64,000 nt of DNA from CAWDMN01 sp963803155 (GTDB lineage Bacteria; Acidobacteriota; Terriglobia; Versatilivoradales; Versatilivoraceae): NCBI GenBank assembly GCA_963803155.1, contig CAWDMN010000059.1:186001-250000 (forward strand), written 5' to 3'. Both the position numbers and the translations under genes were made by a program. The number at the start of each line of letters is the position of its first letter. The first letter of the stretch is position 1. Shown here in pieces: positions 53,204-62,775 of this stretch. The notes under the pieces were generated by a model. It searched no databases. It saw only the letters and a list, made by a program, of their open reading frames with translations, and had not been told where the DNA came from.

Positions 53204-54172
53204 GTGACCAAAGCTTGGCAATCTGCTCTGGTTGCCAGCCTGTTGCTCGGCACAGCCATCGTTTGCCGGTATACTCCAATGCAGGCACAATCTTCTGCTG
53301 CGTTGCCCCAGCCTGAAACAAAACCTGTCAAATTCACACTGACTGAAGAGAATTGGCCCCAATTTCTCGAGGTTGCGAGAAGCAAGGCGCTTTTGTACGT
53401 AAATGAACTTCCGGATTTCACATGCATTCAGGCCACTCGACGCTACGCTGGCCGGACTATTGAAGTCTCATTGCCAAGCGGGGTTTCCTTGTCTTCAGAG
53501 GGGAGGGGGCAATTGGGGCAGGGAGATCAATGGAGAGACGGAGTGCAATGGATCCTCCAGGATGAAATTATTCAGGAGGTCATTTTTAGCAACCACCAGG
53601 AGCATTATAAATTAGTGCAGGAGGCTCGGATTCCAACGACTCTACCATTGTCAAGAGGACGCCAAGACTTGACGTCAGCCGGGGAATTTGGTTCGACGTT
53701 GAAATCCTTATTTGATCCTGGCACGAAAGCTGACTTTGGATTAGAGAAGTTGGAAAAGATCCGTGGGAGGAAGGCTGCTCGTGCGAAGTTTGAGGTGAGC
53801 TTGGGGAATTCAGATAGGGAAATTGCCTTTTGGGGGGGGGCTGGCGAAGAGGTGAAATCTTTTACCATCAAGGTGGCCTATCGGGGCCAGGTGTGGTTTG
53901 ATCTAGCGTCGGGTCAGGTGGTTCGTCTTCAGTTTGAAGCATTGAAACTCCCTCCGGATTTCCCCATCGCCCAATCCATATGGGCAATTGATTATGATCT
54001 TGTAGGCATTGGAGGAAAAAAATACTGGCTTCCAGTGCGGGCCGAACTTCAGACATCGACTTCAAGCTGTAAATATCTGCCGCCTTCAGGAAGGAACCGC
54101 CAGGCTCGAAACCTCATCGAGTTTAAGGAGTATCATAAATTTGCCACGGAAGTGAAGATCCTATCCGAATGA
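53204..54172 (+). CDS. Secreted protein of unknown function (PDFTCIQ family)
   Basis: 322 residues. Signal peptide SALVASLLLGTAIVCR. Early after cleavage is ELPDFTCIQATRRY, a motif shared by many acidobacterial secreted proteins. The remainder is beta-rich (IWAIDYDLVGIGGKKYWLPVRAEL). The function is not known. It lies downstream of the GWxTD-like gene on the same strand. Confidence 0.65.
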   Translation: MTKAWQSALVASLLLGTAIVCRYTPMQAQSSAALPQPETKPVKFTLTEENWPQFLEVARSKALLYVNELPDFTCIQATRRYAGRTIEVSLPSGVSLSSEGRGQLGQGDQWRDGVQWILQDEIIQEVIFSNHQEHYKLVQEARIPTTLPLSRGRQDLTSAGEFGSTLKSLFDPGTKADFGLEKLEKIRGRKAARAKFEVSLGNSDREIAFWGGAGEEVKSFTIKVAYRGQVWFDLASGQVVRLQFEALKLPPDFPIAQSIWAIDYDLVGIGGKKYWLPVRAELQTSTSSCKYLPPSGRNRQARNLIEFKEYHKFATEVKILSE

Positions 54173-54210
54173 TCCAAAAGAGAATGGAGATATTTTTAGA
54201 GGCGGGAGTT

Positions 54211-54330
54211 TCCGATGCCAGTTATGGCAAATTGATGCAGGGTGGGTTGATTTCATTTATTCCCACTTTTGTCCCCTGGTGCGAGACTGTGCGCTGACCA
54301 AGGCGGAACACCTCCTGCCGATTGAGCAGA
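54211..54330 (+). pseudogene. Decayed fragment of the DUF3857 gene
   Basis: The stretch containing TATGGCAAATTGATGCAGGG and then GACCAAGGCGGAAC, CCTGCCGATTG is a degenerate copy of 51168-51274. It has indels and no open frame, so it is a remnant of a third copy of this gene family. Confidence 0.75.
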
Positions 54331-54462
54331 TCTTACCGGTTTTCATCTATGAATGGCGGCTCAATTTAGAAATTGTTCAATCTGGCCGGCGCGCCGCCAA
54401 AAAAAAAGCACCTCAACCACAGAAAGGCAGCCTGGTACCATCTGAATATTCTTTTTCCTAAT

Positions 54463-55062
54463 CTAAAGGTCCCGTCGCCCTTCCAGTGCGCGCATGACCG
54501 TCACCTGATCGGCGTAATCCAAATCTCCCCCCACGGGAACGCCAGTGGCAATTCTGGAAACGCGAACGCCCAGAGGTTTGATCAACTTGGCGAGATAGAG
54601 AGCGGTAGCCTCTCCTTCGACATTTGGGTTGGTGGCGATGATGAGTTCCTGAACCTTTCCTTCCTGCAAGCGCTTCAGCAAGCTCTTGATCTGCAACTGG
54701 TCCGGACCCATGCCGTGAAGCGGAGATAACACCCCCTGCAAAACGTGATACACGCCATGAAATTCCCGGGTCTTTTCTATGGCGAGCAATCCATGTGATT
54801 CTTCCACGACACAGATGATGGAATGGTCGCGGCTCGAATCCGCGCAAAACCGGCAAGGATCGATATCGGTGATGGAATGGCAAATAGAACAGGACCGAAT
54901 GGAGTTTTTCAGATCCAGGACGGCGGCCGCCAACTTCTCCGCATCCACCCGGCTGGCTTTGATCAAATGAAAAGCCAGGCGTTGCGCTGATTTCGAGCCT
55001 ATACCGGGCAATTTACGAAGTTCTTCAATGAGATTTTCAACGGGAGCCGCAAATTCTCGCAT
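54463..55062 (-). CDS. recR: Recombination mediator RecR
   Basis: 199 residues, normal length. The N-terminal helix-hairpin-helix (LRKLPGIGSKSAQRLAFHL), zinc finger CSIC...CRFC, Toprim domain (ICVVEESHGLLAIEK) and C-terminal Walker-like block are in the standard order. It works with RecO/RecF to load RecA at gaps. It sits downstream of ybaB and dnaX, the conserved bacterial order. Confidence 0.97.
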   Translation of the reverse strand: MREFAAPVENLIEELRKLPGIGSKSAQRLAFHLIKASRVDAEKLAAAVLDLKNSIRSCSICHSITDIDPCRFCADSSRDHSIICVVEESHGLLAIEKTREFHGVYHVLQGVLSPLHGMGPDQLQIKSLLKRLQEGKVQELIIATNPNVEGEATALYLAKLIKPLGVRVSRIATGVPVGGDLDYADQVTVMRALEGRRDL

Positions 55063-55260
55063 TTTTTTATGTCAGGTGTCAGATTTCAGATGTTAGGTGT
55101 CGGGTACCAGATGTTATGCCGGCATCCATCAGCATTTCTTAACTTTCCACAATTGAAGAAATATGGGAAAACAAAATTCAATAATCGAGCCAACGAAAGG
55201 GATTCAAAGAGGAACCGGGAGATATATTAAAATTAGCATGCACTCGATATTTTCCGTCCA

Positions 55261-55560
55261 TCAAAATAAGCCCGGGATTTTCATTCCTCCCGTCAAACCG
55301 CCCAGCTGATTTGACAGCTGTTCGTCCACTTTGCGCGCGGCTTCGTTGAAGGCGGCCAGGATCAGGTCTTGAAGCATTTCGACATCTCCGGAAGAGACGG
55401 CATCCGGCTCGATTTTCACGCTGCGCAACTGTTTCATTCCATTCATGCTGATGGTAACCATCCCTCCACCGGCGCTTCCTTCGACTGTTGTCTCCGCCAT
55501 CTGCTTCTGCATCTGCTCCTGCATTCGTTGGGCCTGCTTCATCATCTGCTGGATATTCAT
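55261..55560 (-). CDS. YbaB/EbfC nucleoid-associated protein
   Basis: 99 residues from ATG 55560 (AGGAGAGGG upstream). MMKQAQRMQEQMQKQMAET is the N-terminal helix. VTISMNGMKQLRSVKIEPD and the C-terminal helix LILAAFNEAARK are the YbaB fold. It binds DNA and is usually beside recR and dnaX, as here. It overlaps nothing and lies 15 bp after dnaX. Confidence 0.95.
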   Translation of the reverse strand: MNIQQMMKQAQRMQEQMQKQMAETTVEGSAGGGMVTISMNGMKQLRSVKIEPDAVSSGDVEMLQDLILAAFNEAARKVDEQLSNQLGGLTGGMKIPGLF

Positions 55561-55574
55561 TCTTCCCTCTCCTG

Positions 55575-57257
55575 TCAATCGATCTTCTTTACATCCGTAA
55601 TTTCGCCCTGAAAGGCATCCAAGTACGCTTTTACCGTCGTCTCATTTTTCATGCGGTCAATCAACTGGTCAGAAGGGGATTCCTTGGACGTATTCTGCTC
55701 GAGTTGGCTTGACTCCGAACTTGCCTCGACAACCCTCACTTTAATATTAACGGGATGTCCGGCCAGATCTGAGGCCGCTTTTTTGATGACTTCCAAATTT
55801 TCAGCCGATTGCACCATGTCCACATAAAAATGTTGATTGGCGCCAAACTCCAACTGCCAGTCCTTCTCCACAATCTTGAAACTCTGCGCATGATCTAGCA
55901 AGGCACTGATCATTGGAGACTGTTTGGCTATGGCGCTTTTCAGTGCGGAGAGATTGGCCGGAACGGGTTGAGTGTCAACGACCGCTGTAGGCAAGAGCGC
56001 TAGAGTTGAAAGAACCAGATCCTTTTTTCTCTGCACTCCTGCTGGGATGGACTGTTTGGGCGAGGGGGAATTCTCTTCCGAATCGACGGGAGAGGATTCG
56101 GCTAGCCCCCGCAATTCCGTCAGAACTTTTTCGATCGGTATCAATCGCTTGGCTTGAACTATTTTGAGCAATCCCATTTCCAGATGAAAGCGGGCCTGCG
56201 AAGACCATCGCAATTCACCTTCCGTCCGAACCAGAATATTAAAGTAGCGCAGCAAATCTTCTTCAGAAAAGTCTTCCGCCGCTTCAGCCATCTGGCGCAA
56301 TTGTTCCCCCGTGAGAGGAACCAATTGGCTGTCTGCCCCAGCAATTTTGAGCAGCAAGAGGTGCCGAAAATGCCCCAGCAAATCCCGCACGAATTGCTGC
56401 AAATTTCTGCCGCTCTGAATCAGGCGATCCACCATGAGGACTACTGCGCGGGAATCTCCAGCTGAAAGAGCCCGTGTGAACTCCATCAGAATCTGCTGAG
56501 GGACCACTCCGAGCATTTCCCGGACCTCTGTCTCTTCCACCACCTTCCCGCAAAAAGAGATCACCTGGTCCAATATGGACTGGGCATCCCGCATGCTTCC
56601 TTCCGCGGCGACCACGATGTCATTCAGGGAATTATCGCTGATTTCCACATTTTCGCTGGCCGCAATTTCCCGCAATCTCCCGAAAATGGCCTGACGGTCT
56701 ATTGCCCTGAAATTGAAATGCTGACATCGGGAGAGGATGGTGGAAGGCACCTTATGCAATTCAGTGGTCGCCAGGATAAAAACGGCGTGCTCGGGAGGTT
56801 CCTCCAATGTTTTCAAAAGAGCATTGAAGGCTTCGGTTGTGAGCATGTGAACTTCATCGATGATGAATACTTTATATCGGTCGCGGGCCGGCTGATATTT
56901 GACATTTTCACGAAGCTCGCGAATTTCATCGATCCCGCGGTTGGAAGCCGCGTCAATTTCCAACACATCCAGCGCATTGCCAGCGGCTATCTCCCGGCAG
57001 GAATCACAATGATTGCAGGGAGTGACCGTGGGCCCTTCAATGCAATTGAGCGCCTTGGCTAACACTCTCGCCGTGGTGGTCTTCCCAACCCCGCGCACTC
57101 CGGCAAAAAGATAGGCATGAGCAATTCGCTTCTGCTGGATGGCATTGCGCAAGGTGCGGGCAGCAGATTCCTGGCCGACAATTTCCTCAAAAAGTTGGGG
57201 CCGGTATTTCCGCGCGATTACTAAATATCCGGATGGATTGGATTCAGGAGTTGCCAT
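55575..57257 (-). CDS. dnaX: DNA polymerase III subunit gamma/tau
   Basis: 560 residues. Walker A GVRGVGKTTTAR, the zinc site CNHCDSC, the AAA Walker B DEVHML and the sensor STILSRCQHF are in the right order. Domain III and a tau-type C-terminal tail follow. It is the clamp-loader motor. No slippery A-run typical of a programmed gamma frameshift is obvious. SRP RNA lies upstream. Confidence 0.97.
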   Translation of the reverse strand: MATPESNPSGYLVIARKYRPQLFEEIVGQESAARTLRNAIQQKRIAHAYLFAGVRGVGKTTTARVLAKALNCIEGPTVTPCNHCDSCREIAAGNALDVLEIDAASNRGIDEIRELRENVKYQPARDRYKVFIIDEVHMLTTEAFNALLKTLEEPPEHAVFILATTELHKVPSTILSRCQHFNFRAIDRQAIFGRLREIAASENVEISDNSLNDIVVAAEGSMRDAQSILDQVISFCGKVVEETEVREMLGVVPQQILMEFTRALSAGDSRAVVLMVDRLIQSGRNLQQFVRDLLGHFRHLLLLKIAGADSQLVPLTGEQLRQMAEAAEDFSEEDLLRYFNILVRTEGELRWSSQARFHLEMGLLKIVQAKRLIPIEKVLTELRGLAESSPVDSEENSPSPKQSIPAGVQRKKDLVLSTLALLPTAVVDTQPVPANLSALKSAIAKQSPMISALLDHAQSFKIVEKDWQLEFGANQHFYVDMVQSAENLEVIKKAASDLAGHPVNIKVRVVEASSESSQLEQNTSKESPSDQLIDRMKNETTVKAYLDAFQGEITDVKKID

Positions 57258-57401
57258 ATTTGAGCGGCATGGGGAGGAATCAGGTCTAAAATATGAATTC
57301 CAAATTTTATATTTTGAATTCTAAATTGTGAGGCATGAAGGAATTTCGAAAACGGGCATCCTTACCAATCTCATCCAGAATTCATAATTCAAAATTATTT
57401 A

Positions 57402-57513
57402 GGTCAGGTTCCGGGTGATCCGCGGCACATCTGGCGACCCACTACCGTTGCTTTCTTCCGAACCTGGCGGGATTTGCGGGACCAAATTGCACGAAGCCCG
57501 GAACCTGTCAACC
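57402..57513 (-). ncRNA. ffs: Signal recognition particle RNA, small bacterial type
   Basis: The minus-strand RNA closes with GGTTGACAGGTTCCGGG against CCCGGAACCTGACC. The apex has CCAGGTTCGGAAGAAAGC, the conserved Ffh-binding loop (CAGG...GGAA...AGCA). Length is about 112 nt. Position upstream of dnaX is common for this RNA. Confidence 0.88.
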
Positions 57514-57619
57514 TCACACTTCGAGGACGGGGGAAATTGTAATGAAATTACAGATTACTGTCTAGGATAAAGGGGGGGGAATTATTAATTTTGAGTAACT
57601 GCTCAGATCCTCGCATAAG

Positions 57620-57831
57620 TGGAAGCCGCGCTGGCATGGGCGGCTCCTTAAAAAATCCCCCTTTTAAAGGGGGTGGTGTCCGCTTGCGGGCGCCGGGGGA
57701 TGTCAGGCATGCCGATAAGACGTCCTCCTGGCGTCCGTCAGCTGACGGACGCCATCCCCCTTCAAAGGGGGAATAAACTCTCATTGCCGTGCTAGGTCAG
57801 CCGCGCTGGTATGAGCAGCTCCTCTAAAAAT
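57620..57831. repeat. MITE-like block: two 40-bp repeats around palindromes
   Basis: Two GCCGCGCTGG words (57620-57656 and 57788-57831, direct) flank a centre with CCCCCTTTT AAAGGGGG ends and a perfect 26-bp palindrome at 57729-57754. The pieces resemble a small mobile element of palindromic type. No gene seen. Confidence 0.75.
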
Positions 57832-57856
57832 CATAAGCGCTTTTTCAATGAAGACA

Positions 57857-58621
57857 TCAGGGATAATACATGTCCGCCTTTTTTTCCACCACAATCGCCA
57901 TACGCGGGCTGGCCACGGCAAAAGTAGACAGATCCTTGTTTCCGTAAGTTCCAACCACCGTCAATCCGGCATCTTCCAGCATGTCCTCCAATTCCGCATG
58001 AGTATATAGCTTGATGTCATATTCCACCATGCGGCGCTTTCCCTGATCCATAATGATGGCACGAGTATGAATACGCGACGTACGCGCGTTAAAACAGACG
58101 TCCTCCAACACAAAAAAGCCAGGCTCCGGTTCATCCCAACGCCGCGGCTGATTCTCCACTTTGTGGATAGTAAAATCGCGGTTCGCCGTTTCCAACAAAA
58201 ACCGGCCGCGTGGAACCAGGCAGGCGGCGACATTCTGGAGGACCTGCTTATTCTCTTCATCCGTAAAATAGCCAAAACTGGTGAAATAGCAGTACCCCGC
58301 ATCGAAGGGCTGGTCAAAGTGAAAATTCTTCATGTCGGCCTGTACAAAGTCAGCCTGGGACAACGCCAACTTCTGGGCGGCCTCGCGGGCCATCTGAATG
58401 AAGCGAGGACTCAAATCTAAACCGATGACTTGATAACCCCTCCGGGCCAATTCCAAAGCATGCCTTCCGTGCCCGCAAGCCAAGTCCAAGATCCTCGCAC
58501 CGCTGGGAATCTGCAGAACGTTCAGGATAAATTCGGCCTCCAGCACATTTCGTTCGGCGGTAAAGGTGGGGAAATAGATCCGATCGTAATCCTGAGTAAA
58601 CAACTCCTCGTACCAAACCAT
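57857..58621 (-). CDS. Class I SAM methyltransferase
   Basis: 254 residues from ATG 58621 (GGGAGGG five bases upstream); the earlier frame start is not used. Motif I is ILDLACGHGRHALEL, motif II near VIGLDLSPRF, and post-motif YCYFTSFGYF. The aromatic Y/F run resembles small-molecule methyltransferases. Substrate not identifiable. Confidence 0.8.
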   Translation of the reverse strand: MVWYEELFTQDYDRIYFPTFTAERNVLEAEFILNVLQIPSGARILDLACGHGRHALELARRGYQVIGLDLSPRFIQMAREAAQKLALSQADFVQADMKNFHFDQPFDAGYCYFTSFGYFTDEENKQVLQNVAACLVPRGRFLLETANRDFTIHKVENQPRRWDEPEPGFFVLEDVCFNARTSRIHTRAIIMDQGKRRMVEYDIKLYTHAELEDMLEDAGLTVVGTYGNKDLSTFAVASPRMAIVVEKKADMYYP

Positions 58622-58790
58622 AAAGCCCTCCCGGCGGGTAATTAAGGGAAATCCTCTGTTGAGTTTTATTTCATTCCGCCCGAGGAAATATAATAGCAAA
58701 AAAACCTATCCGCGGCATAGTGACCCGCGGACCGGGGAATTCAAAGTTCGACAAGGCATGGTGGAACTCAAAGGGCGTTGTGTCCGAAAC

Positions 58791-60947
58791 TCATCCTGGA
58801 TCTTGAGTGGGCGAATCCTTCAATTGCTCCTTTTCTTCCATTTCCCGAACTTCATGAGCAATTTGGTATAAGATTCCCGTCTCAAAAAGGATGGCCTCAC
58901 AATGTTCCTTATAATAAGGAGTCAATCGGCCCAACCTATGATGAATGGCTTGGACCTCATCCCGGATCCGATTTAATGGGGTCTCGATGGTTTTCGCCAA
59001 TTCCACACAATATTCCCGGCGCAACAAATCGATTTTTCGCCACCGTTCATTTTGCAGCAGATTGTTCAAAACTCTGGATAGAGTCTCTTCCAACGCGGAA
59101 AAATGCAGGGAATGGTCTGCCGTCCAGCCCTCCTGCCGGTCAGCCAGCACCACTACGCCAAATACAGCTTTACGATAAAAAAGAGGGCACAGCAGCAGGT
59201 TCTGGCTGGCGATCCGCCCAAAGCCTTCAGAGTCGGCGGCGGATAGATCGGTCAATTCGGCAAAATTCGGCTGTCTGGTGTTATAGACAACTTCAAGAAA
59301 AGAGCCTTCCACCATTTGATAAGATAATCGGTCGCTGCTATCCGACTTCCCATTCAGCTCCGTCTGAAAACTCCGAAAGAGCTTTTCTCCAGGCGAATAC
59401 AAGAGGACTACCGCCTGGGCCGAGCCAAAAAACTCGCAGAGCAACCGGCAGAGATGAGACAGTCCCGCCTCTAAATTTTCTGTGATATTGAAACAAGACA
59501 AAAGACGCACGCGCTCCGACAAGAGCCTGATTTCGCCCACTGCATCGGAAAAAGGCCCCTGGGGATTCTCGCTATCGGGCATATCCGTCCGCAGGCCGCC
59601 CAAAGCCTGGCGCACTCGCTGCAAAGAGACATCGAACCGTTGATAAACATCACCCAATTCATCCGTCTGCCCTTTGAGCACTTCCTTGTCTTTTTCCAAA
59701 CCGTTCAAAGCCGCCAAAGATTCCGCCAAATGCCGCGGGGAATGCTCTATCTTTTTCCTGGCGGCAAAGATCCAAAGGATATTTCCTAATAATAGGACAG
59801 CTGAAACAATCCAGAGAATGGTCACCACCAATTTGGATTTGAAATCGGAAGGGCCAGGGGGCAAAAAAATTTCAGCCTGGCTGCGAGCGGGCAAACAGAC
59901 CACCAGGGAGCTATTCATAGGTTCGGTTCGAACCGCGACTCCCCAAAATTCACCCACGCGCCACACTCTCCCGAGATGGAGCAACCACGGGTGGATAAGA
60001 GAAGAGGAAAGTTGTTTCAAATACAAAGGCGCGTCCGCTGTAATTGAACGAGTGGGGAGCTTCAACAATTCCGCACCTTCAAGGCTGCATCCGACCAACC
60101 GTTCGTTTTCTTCCAGCAGGAAAATGGCCTCTTGGGCAAATCCAGCGCCATCAAAGAGCTTGTCGGCAACGGCCCGGGCCTGAAACTCGAGGATCACCAC
60201 GCCTTTGAACTGCCCCGAGGCAAAGAAAGGGAGCAGGCAAAATACGCCGCCAAATTCAGGAGAGAGTCCTGGTGAATCCCAAATCCAAAGTGGTTTCTTT
60301 CCTGAATTCGGATCGAGCCGGATCTTTTCAAACCAGGCAAAATCCTGCGCCTTAAAATCCCGCTGGAATTTACCGGCCTTGATTCTTTCAGGAAAATCAA
60401 TCCAAGGGACTGTGGCCAAAAGTGAATCTGCCGTTAGGAGGTATGCTCTGCGGAAATGAGGCCGGTTATCCAGCAGATTTTTTATCGATGGCGACAGGTA
60501 TTCCGCAAGTCGAATATCACGCAGAAGGTCAGGAGTCAATGAAGTGGCAACACTAAGAACCAGCGCCAACGAATCATCACTCTTGACTGAAGCATAGACA
60601 CCCGTTTTTTTCTCGAAATCATATTCTCCGGGTTGCGCGGACAATGGAAAACTATCCGGGTGTGAAAAAATCTGGGAGGCTTGCGCCGCCAATTGGCGCG
60701 ACTCGATTTCAGCCCACTGCAATTCATTCTCCCAAACCTGAAGCGCCTGGGCACTCAGCCGAGTCACGGCTCCTTGAATCTCCCAATCTCTTCGTTGGCC
60801 GGCCACCCAGCGGTCCAGGCTGGTGGGTATAAAAAACAGCAGGCTTAAGGCCGCCGCAAGCAAGAAGAAAAGGCAATTCAGCAGGATCAGGATTCGACCA
60901 AACAATGAAAAAGAGGACAAGAGACGCATGAAAATATCCCAACCCAT
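58791..60947 (-). CDS. Membrane sensor with GAF domain, no kinase domain
   Basis: 718 residues. TM1 is at about 15-38 (ILILLNCLFFLLAAALSLLFF). A large extracytoplasmic sensor follows at 40-350 with a Cache-like fold. TM2 is VVTILWIVSAVLLLGNILWIF. A HAMP-like/coiled linker follows, then a GAF domain (about 490-640) and a short helical end that resembles a histidine-kinase dimerisation helix without the His and without an ATPase domain. So it may signal to a separate partner, or be truncated. Confidence 0.65.
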   Translation of the reverse strand: MGWDIFMRLLSSFSLFGRILILLNCLFFLLAAALSLLFFIPTSLDRWVAGQRRDWEIQGAVTRLSAQALQVWENELQWAEIESRQLAAQASQIFSHPDSFPLSAQPGEYDFEKKTGVYASVKSDDSLALVLSVATSLTPDLLRDIRLAEYLSPSIKNLLDNRPHFRRAYLLTADSLLATVPWIDFPERIKAGKFQRDFKAQDFAWFEKIRLDPNSGKKPLWIWDSPGLSPEFGGVFCLLPFFASGQFKGVVILEFQARAVADKLFDGAGFAQEAIFLLEENERLVGCSLEGAELLKLPTRSITADAPLYLKQLSSSLIHPWLLHLGRVWRVGEFWGVAVRTEPMNSSLVVCLPARSQAEIFLPPGPSDFKSKLVVTILWIVSAVLLLGNILWIFAARKKIEHSPRHLAESLAALNGLEKDKEVLKGQTDELGDVYQRFDVSLQRVRQALGGLRTDMPDSENPQGPFSDAVGEIRLLSERVRLLSCFNITENLEAGLSHLCRLLCEFFGSAQAVVLLYSPGEKLFRSFQTELNGKSDSSDRLSYQMVEGSFLEVVYNTRQPNFAELTDLSAADSEGFGRIASQNLLLCPLFYRKAVFGVVVLADRQEGWTADHSLHFSALEETLSRVLNNLLQNERWRKIDLLRREYCVELAKTIETPLNRIRDEVQAIHHRLGRLTPYYKEHCEAILFETGILYQIAHEVREMEEKEQLKDSPTQDPG

Positions 60948-61235
60948 TTAGCGCGGAAAATTCGCAGAATTCGTCATCTTCCAAAATACTATTGCCTAAC
61001 ATCTAGCCAGACTTCATCTCGGAATATGGGGACTTACTGATTCCCATTCCAAAACTTGACTCAAACTCGTCGACTCTTGCGGCTCTAGCATACTGCAAAT
61101 GAGCTGCGCAACGCTCCACTCCGCTTCGATTTGAGGACGCCGCTTCGCGCGCCACATCTGATCGAGCCGCTTGTCTGGCGGTAAATCCCAGGCTGCTTCT
61201 CCTGGATTCGGGGCTGACACGCTTTGAGGCAGGAC
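60948..61235. other. Gap with weak coding fragments
   Basis: Short minus frames such as 61014-61220 exist without ribosome sites. Not called as genes. Confidence 0.35.
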
Positions 61236-61480
61236 TCACCCGAAAAACCCTGGAAACGCGATCCCGATCACGAGAAAAATCAGGCTTAAGACGGAGCCGA
61301 TGAGGCCCTCCTCCGCGAGAAGGCGAGCATGTCGATCCCAGAAGAGCGCAAAAGCGGCGATACCAACCAATGCGCCGGTTGCTGCAAAGGGCCTTCACAC
61401 TCCAGGACCGAGGGGACGAAGGCCAAGGCGACAGCGCAAGCGTGGATTGCGATTCCCGCCACTACGCGAAGAACACGCAC
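61236..61480 (-). pseudogene. Small membrane protein remnant with frameshift
   Basis: An open frame (VVAGIAIHACAVALAFVPSVL) shifts near 61390 into FAATGALVGIAAFALFWDRHAR and LSLIFLVIGIAFPGFFG, both hydrophobic. One lost or gained base joins them into a two- or three-helix protein. The gene is otherwise unknown. Confidence 0.45.
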
Positions 61481-61486
61481 GAGGGC

Positions 61487-61642
61487 TTAGAGTTTCCTAC
61501 CGCTCAGGGTGCTGCCCACCATCCGCGAACGCCCTCTCCACTCCTCGATCTTGTCAGGCACGAGGACGAGGATTCCGCATGGAATGTATGTGAATCCATG
61601 GCAGCCGACTACGAAGGCAATGAGATACCGCAACCATGACAC
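61487..61642 (-). pseudogene. Fragment of a small membrane protein
   Basis: 51 residues from GTG 61642, including YLIAFVVGCHGFTYIPCGILVLV, ending just upstream of the previous remnant. No ribosome site. It could be the first half of the same broken gene. Confidence 0.35.
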
Positions 61643-61790
61643 TATACAAGATCAAGCCCCTCAGAGAGCCAGATATGCCCCGGTTCTTCGCTCCCCCGAA
61701 CCATTCTGCCCGGGGGGCCGCCCATCCGCCCAACACAGCTATTCTTGTGGGCCAATTTCATAGAATCGCTGTTCCACAGATCAGCACAGA

Positions 61791-62552
61791 TTATCGTTTG
61801 GAGCCAAAGATCCGGATTTCTTCCTGATCAAGATACTTATTCAACTCCGCTTTGTGGTCTTCAGAAATTTCCACAAATGCCATGCCGGCCCCTTGGGGAA
61901 AATTCTGATTGCGCAAGGAACTTACCGGCCCGTCATATTGGACGATGCGCATGACTTTGGCCGTGGCCACCAAGGGGGTGGAAACACCCGGCAAATTGAA
62001 GGAGACCTTAGCAATGGTCCCCACGGGATCAGGCTTGGAATTTTGGATGAAGATGCCGCTGTGGCTGAGGTTAACCGCATAATGTAGCGTCGTCACTTCA
62101 TTCGCGGTATAGCTGATCAAAATCTTGATAGGAATGCGGCGGCTGTAACGCAACTCTTTGCCAGTAGGAGGCACAATGTCGGTCACAATCAGGAAGAATT
62201 CATCAATAGTCCGGGTTTTGTTAAAAAAAGCACCAATATTCAATGATTGGTCCTGGTGGCTCAATCGTTGATCGATCAATCCATTGGTGGTAATGACTAC
62301 TTTCATCTCTTTAAACATCTCTTCCCGGGAAAGAGCCTTTAAGAACAGGTAGCCATTAGTCTCCGACAGAGCGTCCAAATCGATAATCAGCATGTCATAA
62401 GGACGAACGGAGGATTTGAATTTTCGATACGCGGATTCCGCATCAGAACAGGAATCCACGTTGTAACCACCTTCCAGGAGCAACTCCACCAGTGCTGAAG
62501 TGTAAATGTCCGGCTTATCAACCACTAGTACTTTAATTTTAACTAGGCTCAC
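61791..62552 (-). CDS. Response-regulator-like protein with PilZ domain
   Basis: 253 residues from GTG 62552 (GGGAG eight bases upstream). The receiver domain has VLVVDKPD, phospho-acceptor Asp in LIIDLDAL, and Lys in FFNKTRT. The PilZ domain follows with RYSRRIPIKI and the N/D-x-S-x-x-G block NLSHSGIFI. PilZ binds cyclic di-GMP in many proteins. Output may be motility or surface control. The partner kinase is not adjacent. Confidence 0.8.
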   Translation of the reverse strand: MSLVKIKVLVVDKPDIYTSALVELLLEGGYNVDSCSDAESAYRKFKSSVRPYDMLIIDLDALSETNGYLFLKALSREEMFKEMKVVITTNGLIDQRLSHQDQSLNIGAFFNKTRTIDEFFLIVTDIVPPTGKELRYSRRIPIKILISYTANEVTTLHYAVNLSHSGIFIQNSKPDPVGTIAKVSFNLPGVSTPLVATAKVMRIVQYDGPVSSLRNQNFPQGAGMAFVEISEDHKAELNKYLDQEEIRIFGSKR

Positions 62553-62775
62553 AATTATCGCTCCCGATTGATCGTTTTCTCCAAAACAGCGGGTAGTCAT
62601 CCATCCTCAGCCTATGAGGTAAACCGGAAAAGCTTCCACAACCAGAGACAAGGAAAACAGCGTTTCAGGCTCCATTTCAAAATAATGGAACAGATGGCTC
62701 CTAACGTCCAACCCAGGGAAATGTGCTCGAACTTAAAAGGGAAAAGACTCTGGCTAGGGAGAAGAGGTCCCGCTA

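Noticed and set aside
55575..57257. Programmed frameshift in dnaX
   Set aside because: No slippery A-run with a following hairpin at the expected position was seen.
61003..61398. 131-residue minus frame
   Set aside because: Arg/Ser-rich shadow composition and no ribosome site; overlaps better hydrophobic fragments in other frames.
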